A stretch of DNA of 64,000 nucleotides from NCBI GenBank assembly GCA_019218445.1, contig JAHUUM010000009.1, positions 1 through 64,000 of the forward strand, in the 5' to 3' direction. Shown one piece after another: positions 16,718 to 24,891 of the stretch (the first letter of the stretch is position 1; each line of letters starts with the position of its first letter). The DNA is from Weeksellaceae bacterium TAE3-ERU29. GTDB taxonomy: Bacteria > Bacteroidota > Bacteroidia > Flavobacteriales > Weeksellaceae. The notes beneath the pieces are model-generated. The model was not told the origin of the DNA. It worked only from the letters and a program-made list of their open reading frames with translations, and did no database searches. Position numbers and translations under genes: made by a program.

Positions 16718-18166
16718 TTATTGTTTTACAAATACTACACGTCTATTTGCGTGGTTTTTCCACTCAGGACATACACTTGCAGGATTACACTCAGGGAATC
16801 TTAATTCTTCTTCTCCCATTGCTACTACATTCAATTGAGATGTAGGTATTCCATGTTTCTCTACTAAATAAGCTTTAACTGCTTCTGCTCTTCTTTGAGA
16901 TAATCCCATATTATAAGCTTTAGAAGCTCTTGTATCAGTATGACCTACAACATTATAAACATCATCTTTATTGTATTTTAAATACTCAGCTGCTTTGTCT
17001 AATAATGGATAATAAGATGGTGAAATTACATCTGAATCTAATGAGAACTCTAAGTTTGCAATTGCTAAGTTAAGAGCTGCTTCTACATCAGAATGTAAAG
17101 GACATCCATCATTATCTGCAGGACCAGGCAATGTTACACATTTATCATATAAATCAATAACACCATCTAAATCAGTATCTAACGCTCTACCTGCTCCATC
17201 TACTCTTGCTCCGGCAGGTGTATTTAACTCACGATCCCAATCGTCACATACTCCATCGTCATCGTTGTCTCCTTGTGCACAAACTACTAACATTGATTGT
17301 AACTCCTCTGCAGAAAGTCCAGGATAAATATCAGCTAATGGATCAGCCCATGTTAAATGTTCATAGTGTTTACCTAATTTGAATAATGCTCCAACACTGA
17401 ATGTAAATAATCCATCGTCTTTACCTTCTTCAAGCTCTGAAATTGCCCCGTGTGAGCCAGACCCATCAAATTCTTCATCCCCTGTAAAATAGTACATAGC
17501 TTTAGTTTCTAAGTCTATAGTTTGATTCACTTTATATCTTAGTCCTATTCCACTATTCATAAACATAGAACCAAAGCCTTTAGCTTCTGTAATTTTATCA
17601 AAATTACCTTCATTTAAATTTCTATAAGCTGAATACTGTAAAGTTCCTATCCCTAAATATCCATGAAGTGCCCAAGCATATCTTGATTTATTATCCACTC
17701 TTCTAAGTAAATTACTAAAGTTCATATCCCCAACTAATGACCATGCCCAATAATCAGTATACCCTTTGTAATTATCATTAAAATAAAACGCTTGTTGCTT
17801 AGTCTTACCATAATTAAATTGAAGACCTAATCCAAAAGCATGAGTAATTTGCTTAGTTAATACAGCCTGTAAATCATATCCTCCCCACTCTGTATCTTTC
17901 CCAGAAACCGCTGTATTTAAATCAGCTCCTTGTATAATAGGAAGGCCTGCGTAAACAGCTATACTCCAATCATTAAATTTCTTCTGATCAGATGTAAAGT
18001 CTACATAATTCTGATTCATTCCATAATACCTATTATTATAGGAATTTTCTTGAGGTAAAGCTACTGTCTCTGTCTCTACCACTACTACTTCAGTATCTTC
18101 CTGTGCCATCAAAGGCAAAGCGCAAAACGCTAATGAAGATAATGCAAATAATTTAAAATACTTCAT
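16718..18166 (-). CDS. OmpA family outer-membrane protein with TSP type-3 repeats
   Basis: A 482-residue protein has a signal peptide (cleaved near residue 21, LMAQ) and an N-terminal beta-barrel region. Acidic calcium-binding thrombospondin type-3-like repeats follow (DNDDDGVCDDWD and DTDLDGVIDLYDKC, about residues 295-345), then a C-terminal OmpA peptidoglycan-binding domain (VVGHTDTRASKAYNMGLSQ near residue 410). This layout is common in Bacteroidetes major porins such as OprF-like proteins. It has a strong consensus promoter and its own terminator, so it is monocistronic and probably highly expressed. Confidence 0.92.
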   Translation of the reverse strand: MKYFKLFALSSLAFCALPLMAQEDTEVVVVETETVALPQENSYNNRYYGMNQNYVDFTSDQKKFNDWSIAVYAGLPIIQGADLNTAVSGKDTEWGGYDLQAVLTKQITHAFGLGLQFNYGKTKQQAFYFNDNYKGYTDYWAWSLVGDMNFSNLLRRVDNKSRYAWALHGYLGIGTLQYSAYRNLNEGNFDKITEAKGFGSMFMNSGIGLRYKVNQTIDLETKAMYYFTGDEEFDGSGSHGAISELEEGKDDGLFTFSVGALFKLGKHYEHLTWADPLADIYPGLSAEELQSMLVVCAQGDNDDDGVCDDWDRELNTPAGARVDGAGRALDTDLDGVIDLYDKCVTLPGPADNDGCPLHSDVEAALNLAIANLEFSLDSDVISPSYYPLLDKAAEYLKYNKDDVYNVVGHTDTRASKAYNMGLSQRRAEAVKAYLVEKHGIPTSQLNVVAMGEEELRFPECNPASVCPEWKNHANRRVVFVKQ

Positions 18167-18198
18167 AAATTTATTTTTTCAATTAGTCTATATATTTG

Positions 18199-18228
18199 CA
18201 AATTTAAGATAAGATTTTTGTTAACCAA
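18199..18228 (-). promoter_or_regulatory. Promoter of the ompA-family gene
   Basis: On the minus strand TTG (18228-18226), a 19-bp spacer and TAAATTTG (18206-18199) match the Bacteroidetes consensus. The ATG follows 32 bases downstream. Confidence 0.65.
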
Positions 18229-18240
18229 ATATTTTTGATG

Positions 18241-18669
18241 TTAAATTACCTCGAAACTAAACCTATTAAGCATTAACTTCACAAATTTCCTGTTTTCTGT
18301 TTGAGGGTGAGGTATAGTTAATACAGAGGATTGAAAATTTAAATCATTATAAAATAAAATATCTATATCTATTATTCTTGAAACATATTTTTCTCCTTGT
18401 TTAGGAGTTGTATAAACTCGCCCCATCCTACTCTCTATTTGCTTTACCCTATTAAGTAAATCAATTGGGGATAAGTATGTTAACACCTCTAATAATTGAT
18501 TGTAAAAATCTATTTCTGCTGTAAACCCAACAGGTTCAGTCTCTTTTATTTCAGATTTTGAAACTATCTCCCCTACTTCATTTTCAATATTATTTAAAGC
18601 TTCTTTTAAATTTAAATCTCTATCTCCTAAATTAGTCCCCAGTAAAAGAATTACCTTACTCTTCCTCAT
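18241..18669 (-). CDS. folK: 2-amino-4-hydroxy-6-hydroxymethyldihydropteridine pyrophosphokinase
   Basis: This 142-residue folate-pathway enzyme transfers pyrophosphate from ATP to hydroxymethyldihydropterin. The start (VILLLGTNLGDRDLNL), the ETEPVGF segment and the RIIDIDILFY metal-binding motif are all diagnostic. I prefer the ATG at 18669, close to the conserved opening; another ATG lies at 18678. It overlaps the 3' end of hflX, so the two genes are probably cotranscribed. Confidence 0.9.
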   Translation of the reverse strand: MRKSKVILLLGTNLGDRDLNLKEALNNIENEVGEIVSKSEIKETEPVGFTAEIDFYNQLLEVLTYLSPIDLLNRVKQIESRMGRVYTTPKQGEKYVSRIIDIDILFYNDLNFQSSVLTIPHPQTENRKFVKLMLNRFSFEVI

Positions 18670-19861
18670 AATATTCAAATAAAAAATTATTATACGGATA
18701 TCTTTTTGTATGAATTTTCTTCACCTCCTCATATAATAATTTCTTTAACTGTACTATATTCTTTTTCTTTTTAGCTGAAATAAATACTGTTGGATACTCT
18801 GATTTAGCAACCCACATTCTCTCCATTTCTGATAAACTTATGTTTTCTCTCTTATCCTCAGACAAATCATCTTCAGCCTTAGGCACAAACTTAAATTGAT
18901 CTATTTTATTGAAAACTAAGATCATAGGTTTATCTATAGCTTTTATTTCTTTTAATATTTCATTTACAGAATTTATATGATCTTCAAAACTTTCATGAGA
19001 AATATCTATTACATGTAGTATTAAGTCTGCCTCGCGTACCTCATCTAATGTAGATTTAAATGACTCAACCAATTGTGTAGGCAACTTTCTTATAAAACCT
19101 ACAGTATCTGTCAAAAGAAAAGGGAGATTTCCTATAACTACTTTCCTAACAGTTGTATCTAAAGTTGCAAATAATTTATTTTCTGCAAAGACATTAGATT
19201 TACTTATAAGATTCATTAAAGTTGACTTCCCTACATTGGTGTACCCTACCAAAGCAACTCTTATAAGTTCCCCTCGGTTTTTACGCTGAGTAGCCATTTG
19301 TTTATCTATACTTTGCAACTTGTTTTTAAGCAAAGCAATACGATCTCGTATTATCCTTCTATCTGTCTGAATCTGTGTTTCCCCCGGGCCACGCATTCCT
19401 ATACCTCCTCGTTGTCTTTCCAAGTGAGTCCACATTCTGGTTAGTCTCGGCAAAAGATATTCATATTGAGCTAGCTCTACTTGTGTTCTCGCATATGAAG
19501 TTTCTGCACGTTGAGCAAAAATATCTAAAATTAAATTAGTCCTATCAATAATTTTCCTTTCTAAAACACGTTCAATATTCTTTAATTGAGAAGGGGAGAG
19601 TTCATCATCAAAAATCACCGTATCTATATCATTCTCATCTACAAACTCTTTTATTTCCTTAAGCTTTCCACTACCTACAAATGTTTTGGAATCCGGTTGT
19701 GGAAGTTTTTGTGTAAAATATTGTATAGTTTCTGCCCCTGCTGTATATGCAAGAAACTCTAACTCCCCCATATACTCTTTCAACTTATCTTCTGTTTGGT
19801 GTTGTGTTATTAACCCTACAAGAATTACACGTTCATATTTTATATTGTTTTTTTCTATCAT
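18656..19861 (-). CDS. hflX: GTPase HflX
   Basis: This 401-residue ribosome-associated GTPase can split stalled 70S ribosomes. The N-terminal HflX domain includes RGGIGMRGPGETQIQTDRR near residue 151. The GTPase domain has G1 ALVGYTNVGKST near residue 205, G3 DTVGFI and G4 NKID. The length and order are normal. It precedes folK with a short overlap and diverges from the capsule locus. Confidence 0.93.
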   Translation of the reverse strand: MIEKNNIKYERVILVGLITQHQTEDKLKEYMGELEFLAYTAGAETIQYFTQKLPQPDSKTFVGSGKLKEIKEFVDENDIDTVIFDDELSPSQLKNIERVLERKIIDRTNLILDIFAQRAETSYARTQVELAQYEYLLPRLTRMWTHLERQRGGIGMRGPGETQIQTDRRIIRDRIALLKNKLQSIDKQMATQRKNRGELIRVALVGYTNVGKSTLMNLISKSNVFAENKLFATLDTTVRKVVIGNLPFLLTDTVGFIRKLPTQLVESFKSTLDEVREADLILHVIDISHESFEDHINSVNEILKEIKAIDKPMILVFNKIDQFKFVPKAEDDLSEDKRENISLSEMERMWVAKSEYPTVFISAKKKKNIVQLKKLLYEEVKKIHTKRYPYNNFLFEYYEEE

Positions 19862-19966
19862 CTATCTAATAATAATATTTAGATTCCAAAGTTAGTAAAA
19901 TTAAACAAAACTTAAGTCTATATGGAAATTTGATTAGTCAATTTTTAAAAAAATTTAAAAACTTTA

Positions 19967-19996
19967 TTGAACATCCATATATTTTTTAGAAATTTG
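19967..19996 (+). promoter_or_regulatory. Probable promoter of the capsule locus
   Basis: TTG at 19967-19969, a 19-bp spacer and GAAATTTG at 19989-19996 match the Bacteroidetes consensus except for the first base of the -7 element. The first capsule gene starts 19 bases downstream. No long untranslated leader is visible. Confidence 0.5.
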
Positions 19997-20015
19997 CCAC
20001 AAAATAGTAAGCCTA

Positions 20016-20627
20016 ATGTATAAGTTATTTCTCAAACGCTTTCTTGATTTTACATTAAGTCTAATAGGTCTCATAGTTCTAAGTCCTATTTTTATTATTA
20101 TTACTATTTTATTATTTTTTTCTAATAATGGAAAACCATTTTTCTTCCAAAAAAGACCCGGTTTACATGAAAAAATCTTTTCAATTATCAAGTTTAAAAC
20201 TATGAATGATAAAAAAGATGCTCAAGGAAATTTATTATCAGATAAGGAACGATTAACCAAAGTAGGTTCTTTTGTAAGAAAAACCTCTCTTGATGAAATT
20301 CCTCAATTAATTAATGTTTTAAAAGGCGATATGAGTTTAATTGGCCCTCGCCCCTTACTCCCTGAGTACCTACCTCTATATAATGAAACACAGAAACAAA
20401 GACATAATGTTCGTCCAGGGATTACAGGATGGGCACAAGTAAATGGACGAAATGCTATATCTTGGCAGCAAAAATTTAAATATGACGTATATTATGTAGA
20501 GAATTATACTTTTTTATTAGATATGAAAATTGTATTTTTGACAATTAAAAAGGTTTTTGTTAGCGAGGGAATAAGCCAAAAGGGACAAGCTACAATGGAA
20601 CCATTTAAAGGAAATCTAAAAAAATGA
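20016..20627 (+). CDS. Initiating phosphosugar transferase, PglC-like
   Basis: A 203-residue bacterial sugar transferase has a single N-terminal hydrophobic segment (about residues 13-34). The conserved catalytic core includes [35 protein letters not shown] and [13 protein letters not shown]. The short form resembles PglC, which puts phospho-N,N'-diacetylbacillosamine onto undecaprenyl phosphate. It should start each polysaccharide repeat at the inner membrane. The adjoining PglD-, PglE- and PglF-like genes support a bacillosamine-type substrate. It is the first gene of the locus and overlaps the next gene by four bases. Confidence 0.9.
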   Translation: MYKLFLKRFLDFTLSLIGLIVLSPIFIIITILLFFSNNGKPFFFQKRPGLHEKIFSIIKFKTMNDKKDAQGNLLSDKERLTKVGSFVRKTSLDEIPQLINVLKGDMSLIGPRPLLPEYLPLYNETQKQRHNVRPGITGWAQVNGRNAISWQQKFKYDVYYVENYTFLLDMKIVFLTIKKVFVSEGISQKGQATMEPFKGNLKK

Positions 20628-21271
20628 AAAAAATAGCAATTATTGGTGCTGGTGGCTTTGGTAAGGAGGTGTTTTGTATATGGCGTGATTTGTTAAATTC
20701 AGAAAATCAATCATTTGAGTTTATAGGATTCTTTGATGACTCTGATAAAGTTATAGAAAATCCCTATGGAAAAATCATCGGAAAAATAGATGATTTAAAC
20801 GGTATTTCTGAAGAAGTGGAAGTGGCTATTGCTATTGGCAATACGATTCATTTAAAGACTATTAAAGAAAAAATTAATAATACTAAAATTAAATTTCCTA
20901 ATATAATTCATCCTTCTACTATGTTTTTCGATCATAATGTTTTTATGGGGGAAGGGAATATTTTTTCTTTAGGATGTATTGTTAGTTGCAATGTATCTAT
21001 AGGGGATTTTAATATATTTAATACCCGAACAACAATAGCACATGATGTTGAGATTGGTAATTATAATGTTTTTAGTCCTAATGCTCAAATATCAGGGGCG
21101 GTAAATATAAAGGATCAAAATTATTTTGGTTTTAATTGTGGGGTTATACAAGGGAGGAAAATAGGTAGTAATAATACTATAGCTGCCGGAAGCACATTAT
21201 TGAGAAATATAAAAGATAGTCATACATACATAGGTAATCCGGCTAGAAAGCTAGGATTCAATAAAAACTGA
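20624..21271 (+). CDS. PglD/NeuD-type acyltransferase (left-handed beta helix)
   Basis: This 215-residue protein begins with a Rossmann-like nucleotide-sugar binding domain ([13 protein letters not shown]). Hexapeptide repeats follow from about residue 95 ([21 protein letters not shown] at the end), which marks the acetyltransferase class that N-acylates UDP-4-amino sugars. It lies directly after the PglC-like gene, as in other bacillosamine-type loci. With an FkbH-type enzyme and an acyl carrier protein downstream, the acyl donor might be carrier-bound rather than acetyl-CoA (inference). Confidence 0.87.
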   Translation: MKKIAIIGAGGFGKEVFCIWRDLLNSENQSFEFIGFFDDSDKVIENPYGKIIGKIDDLNGISEEVEVAIAIGNTIHLKTIKEKINNTKIKFPNIIHPSTMFFDHNVFMGEGNIFSLGCIVSCNVSIGDFNIFNTRTTIAHDVEIGNYNVFSPNAQISGAVNIKDQNYFGFNCGVIQGRKIGSNNTIAAGSTLLRNIKDSHTYIGNPARKLGFNKN

Positions 21272-21276
21272 ATTAA

Positions 21277-21672
21277 ATGAAGCTACATCATTACGGATTT
21301 GCAACAAACTCAATAGATAAGAGTTTAAAAGAATTCCAGAATATAGGTTATAAAGCTGTATCAGATAAAATTATAGATACCATTCAAGGGGTTGAGCTTC
21401 AATTTATTGATAATGGAAGTGATCATCTTATAGAATTAGTAGCACCATTGGATAAAAAGGATAGTCCGGTTACTAAGATTTTACAAAAAAGTGGTTGCTC
21501 GTTATATCATATTTGCTATGAGGTAGAAGATATAGAGAAAAGCATTGAGTTTCTAAAGTCAAAAAGATATATCTTAGTTCTAAAACCAACTCCTGCTGTA
21601 GCTTTTGATAACAGAAGAATAAGTTTTTTGTATAATACACATTTAGGTTTAATAGAAATTTTAGAGAAATAA
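21277..21672 (+). CDS. VOC family protein (glyoxalase/epimerase fold)
   Basis: This 131-residue single-module vicinal-oxygen-chelate protein has the opening LHHYGFATNSIDKSL, a YHICYEVEDIEKS repeat and a closing HLGLIEIL. These supply the His and Glu metal ligands seen in methylmalonyl-CoA epimerase-like proteins. It ends exactly where the FkbH-like gene begins (one base shared), so it is part of the acyl-ACP module. It may epimerise or isomerise the carrier-bound acyl group; the substrate is unknown. Confidence 0.82.
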   Translation: MKLHHYGFATNSIDKSLKEFQNIGYKAVSDKIIDTIQGVELQFIDNGSDHLIELVAPLDKKDSPVTKILQKSGCSLYHICYEVEDIEKSIEFLKSKRYILVLKPTPAVAFDNRRISFLYNTHLGLIEILEK

Positions 21673-23252
21673 TGTCTTACTATATTTATAGAAACTATAC
21701 AATAGAATATCTTTTTGATAAAGACGCTGTTTTCAGTGGGTACGGAGATATAACCAAACCCTATGAGGACTATGAAAATTATCTGATTTTTTATCAGATA
21801 AATCCTTCATTGCCTCCCGAAGAACAAATTTTAGAGATAGAAGATATAAAATCAAAAATTTTATTTATCACTAATTCCGGGATACAAGGAAGAATAGTAA
21901 TTCTTAACTTATTTAGAGATACACAGACCGATTGGCAAATTAGGACACCTGAGTTGTTTAATGCTATTGATGATTATAACACAGTATTCCTTAATGAGTT
22001 GGCAAGTAAGAATAAGAATGTGAAGTTATTAGATGTAAATAACTTTTTTCAAAAACAATATCAACCGATTGTTGAATGGCGCTTTTTCTTTACATCACAA
22101 ATGCCTTTTAATCCTAAATTAGCAAAGTCTTTCAAGAATTGGTTTACAAAGCAAATTGAGGCTCTTGACCTTAAACGAAAAAAATGTATTGTATTAGATT
22201 GTGATAATACATTATGGGGAGGAGTTGTAGGAGAAGATGGTACTTATGGGATTCAGTTAGGAGAGGATTATCCAGGAATCTGTTTCAGAGCCTTCCAGAA
22301 GCTATTATTTAAACTATCTCAAAAAGGGGTAATATTAGCCGTTTGTAGTAAGAACAACTTGAAAGATGTACAAGAAGTTTGGGAAAACAATCCGAATAAT
22401 CTAATAAATGATAAGTGTTTGTCAGCTTACAGAATAAATTGGCAAGATAAGGCTTCTAATATTAAATCTATAGCAGAAGAACTTAATATAGGAACAGATA
22501 GTTTTGTTTTTATTGATGATAATCCGGTAGAAAGAGGATTAGTAAAAGAGTTTCTTCCGGAGGTTGAAGTTCCTGATTTTCCTGAAAAACCATATGAATT
22601 AGTACAATTTTTCTGGGATATTTATTGTCAATATTTTTCTATTTATGAGCTTTCTAAAGAGGATTTAAGTAAAACGGAACAGTACAAAGAGAACTTCTTT
22701 AGAAATGAAAGTAAAAAGGTTTTTGACAATATGGATGAATATTTGAAAAGTTTGGATATTCAGATTCATATAATGAAGGCAAACGATTCAAATCTATCCC
22801 GAATTGCTCAAATGACTCAAAAAACAAATCAGTTTAACCTTACAACTAAACGATATACAGAGGAGCAATTGAGAAAATTAATAGAAGAGGGAGGACAAGT
22901 TTTTTGTGCAGGAGTAAAGGATAAATTTGGAGACAATGGAATCACCATTTCAGCTATTGTAACAGAAACAGAAACAGCATTGCATTTAGATTCATATCTA
23001 TTGAGTTGTAGGATTTTAGGGCGAGAAATAGAGAAAGTAACTTTATTGAAAATTTTACAAGAAGTTCAAAAAAATAATGATAAGCCTATTAAAGCTCAAT
23101 TTATTCCAACAAAGAAGAATATGATGGTATCTAATTTTTTAGATACATTAGGTTTTTCTCTTGATAAGGAAGATAAACAAGGTATAAAAGAATATACTTT
23201 AAAGGAAGAAAAAATAACGATAAAAGATTATTATAAAATAACAATAGATTGA
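21672..23252 (+). CDS. HAD-IIIC family FkbH-like enzyme
   Basis: A 526-residue protein has a HAD-superfamily core in its second third, with the motif VLDCDNTLWGGVVGEDG near residue 175 and FIDDNPVERGLV near residue 280. The C-terminal acyltransferase-like region has GDNGITI and SCRILGREIE. FkbH-like proteins convert 1,3-bisphosphoglycerate into a glyceryl group on an acyl carrier protein. The ACP gene starts one base after this stop, which supports that role. The module presumably makes an acyl substituent for the polysaccharide. Confidence 0.87.
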   Translation: MSYYIYRNYTIEYLFDKDAVFSGYGDITKPYEDYENYLIFYQINPSLPPEEQILEIEDIKSKILFITNSGIQGRIVILNLFRDTQTDWQIRTPELFNAIDDYNTVFLNELASKNKNVKLLDVNNFFQKQYQPIVEWRFFFTSQMPFNPKLAKSFKNWFTKQIEALDLKRKKCIVLDCDNTLWGGVVGEDGTYGIQLGEDYPGICFRAFQKLLFKLSQKGVILAVCSKNNLKDVQEVWENNPNNLINDKCLSAYRINWQDKASNIKSIAEELNIGTDSFVFIDDNPVERGLVKEFLPEVEVPDFPEKPYELVQFFWDIYCQYFSIYELSKEDLSKTEQYKENFFRNESKKVFDNMDEYLKSLDIQIHIMKANDSNLSRIAQMTQKTNQFNLTTKRYTEEQLRKLIEEGGQVFCAGVKDKFGDNGITISAIVTETETALHLDSYLLSCRILGREIEKVTLLKILQEVQKNNDKPIKAQFIPTKKNMMVSNFLDTLGFSLDKEDKQGIKEYTLKEEKITIKDYYKITID

Positions 23253-23253
23253 T

Positions 23254-23475
23254 ATGAAAGAGCAGATAATTACAATTATGGCAGAAGTTTTTGAGATGAA
23301 CCCTCAAGATTTCCCTGAACAAATAACACAAAAAACAGTTGAAGATTGGGATTCTTTAAGACACTTGAATCTTATAGTTGAATTAGAAGAAGAATTTGAT
23401 AAATCTTTTGAACCGGAGGAGATTTCTGAAATGACTTCTATGGATAAGATTATAGAAATTATACAAAAAAAATAA
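23254..23475 (+). CDS. Acyl carrier protein
   Basis: This 73-residue four-helix acyl carrier protein has the phosphopantetheine attachment Ser34 in the motif WDSLRHL. It is encoded immediately downstream of the FkbH-like gene, so it is most likely the carrier for the glyceryl-type unit made there rather than the housekeeping fatty-acid ACP. Confidence 0.88.
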   Translation: MKEQIITIMAEVFEMNPQDFPEQITQKTVEDWDSLRHLNLIVELEEEFDKSFEPEEISEMTSMDKIIEIIQKK

Positions 23476-23765
23476 GGAGGAAGTAAGATTAAAGACTCTC
23501 TTTTCTAATAATAGGAAAATAGAGAGTATCTACAGCATCTCAATAATAAGATTTGGTTTTGATGCTCTGAAACATAAAGGAATGTTTTATGGGAATCAAT
23601 TTTTTATTAAAACTTTAGATATTGTAGTGAGTTGTAGTGAGGGAGATACAAGAAATGGAAATAGCACTTTTCCCTTATTCTGTAGATTCAAAAATATACT
23701 ATATAAATTAAAATGGATTTATCTTATTTGTCGATAGTGATAAAGTGTTCAGTAAAAAAATAATT
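23476..23765 (+). other. Intergenic stretch with an open frame lacking a start
   Basis: Between the ACP and aminotransferase genes a plus-strand frame stays open for 93 codons (23456-23737) without an early ATG. The translation contains FGFDALKHKGMFYGNQFFIK and looks protein-like in places but matches no family I recognise. It may be the remnant of a deleted capsule gene, or chance. No RNA, promoter or terminator stands out. Confidence 0.3.
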
Positions 23766-24887
23766 ATGAAATCAAAAATATGGCTATCCTCTCCACATAT
23801 GGGAGGTAATGAACAAAAATATATTAATCAGGCTTTTACTGAAAATTGGGTAGCACCCTTAGGTCCCAATGTAAATGGTTTTGAGCAGGATATAAAAAAA
23901 TTTTTAGGAGAAGGTGTTTACGTAGCAGGACTTAGCTCAGGAACGGCAGCTTTACATTTAGGATTAATTCTTTTGAATGTAAATATAGGAGATGAAGTTC
24001 TTTGCCAAAGTATGACCTTTGCTGCATCTGCTAATCCTATCGCTTATTTAGGAGCTAAACCTATTTTTATTGATAGCGAAAAAAATACTTTAAATATTTG
24101 CCCTATGGCTCTAGAAGACGCTATAAAAGACAGAATAAAAAAAGGTGTAAAACCAAAAGCAATTGTAGCTGTTCACTTATATGGAATGCCTTATAAACAT
24201 AAAGAAATAAAAGCAATTTCTGAGAAATATGACATTCCTATCTTAGAAGATTCAGCTGAGGCATTGGGTAGTTCATATTATGGACAAAAATGCGGAACTT
24301 TAGGAAATATTTCTATTTTAAGTTTTAATGGAAATAAAATCATTACAACTTCAGGAGGAGGTGCTTTAGTTACTAAAAATAAAGAACTAAAAGAAAAAGC
24401 TATTTTCTTAGCTACACAAGCAAGGGATAACGCTCCGCATTATCAACACAGTCACATAGGTTATAATTATAGACTTAGTAATATATGTGCAGGTATAGGA
24501 CGCGGACAAATGGAGGTTCTTAACGAAAGAGTTGAGCAAAGAAGAGCCAATCACTTATTCTATAAAGAAATATTTAAAGATATTCCTTCTGTTGAGTTAC
24601 TAACAGAAAAAAATGAAAATTTATTTTCTAATCATTGGTTATCAGTTATCTTACTAAAAGATTTTGAGCAGAGAGAAAAGTTAAGACTAACTTTGGCTGA
24701 AGAAAATATAGAATCCAGACCGCTTTGGAAACCTATGCATTTACAACCTATATTTTCAGGAGCCTTATATTATGGAAATCAAATAGCTGAAGATGCATTT
24801 AACCGAGGACTATGTTTACCATCAGGCTCAAATCTTACAAACGAAGATAAAAATAGAATAAAAAGTTGTATATTGCAGAACTTTTAA
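23766..24887 (+). CDS. DegT/DnrJ/EryC1 sugar aminotransferase, PglE-like
   Basis: This 373-residue PLP-dependent aminotransferase has EDSAEALGSSY (Asp contacting the PLP ring) and SFNGNKIITTSGGG, whose Lys forms the Schiff base. The family aminates 4-keto sugars. Next to a PglF-like dehydratase and a PglD-like acyltransferase, the likely reaction is UDP-4-keto-6-deoxy-GlcNAc to the 4-amino sugar. The ATG at 23766 is chosen over an in-frame TTG seven codons upstream, because conservation begins at KIWLSSPHMGG. Confidence 0.88.
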   Translation: MKSKIWLSSPHMGGNEQKYINQAFTENWVAPLGPNVNGFEQDIKKFLGEGVYVAGLSSGTAALHLGLILLNVNIGDEVLCQSMTFAASANPIAYLGAKPIFIDSEKNTLNICPMALEDAIKDRIKKGVKPKAIVAVHLYGMPYKHKEIKAISEKYDIPILEDSAEALGSSYYGQKCGTLGNISILSFNGNKIITTSGGGALVTKNKELKEKAIFLATQARDNAPHYQHSHIGYNYRLSNICAGIGRGQMEVLNERVEQRRANHLFYKEIFKDIPSVELLTEKNENLFSNHWLSVILLKDFEQREKLRLTLAEENIESRPLWKPMHLQPIFSGALYYGNQIAEDAFNRGLCLPSGSNLTNEDKNRIKSCILQNF

Positions 24888-24891
24888 GCTC

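Noticed and set aside
19862-20015. Invertible capsule promoter of the Bacteroides type
   Set aside because: No pair of inverted repeats flanks the promoter-like sequence before the first capsule gene.
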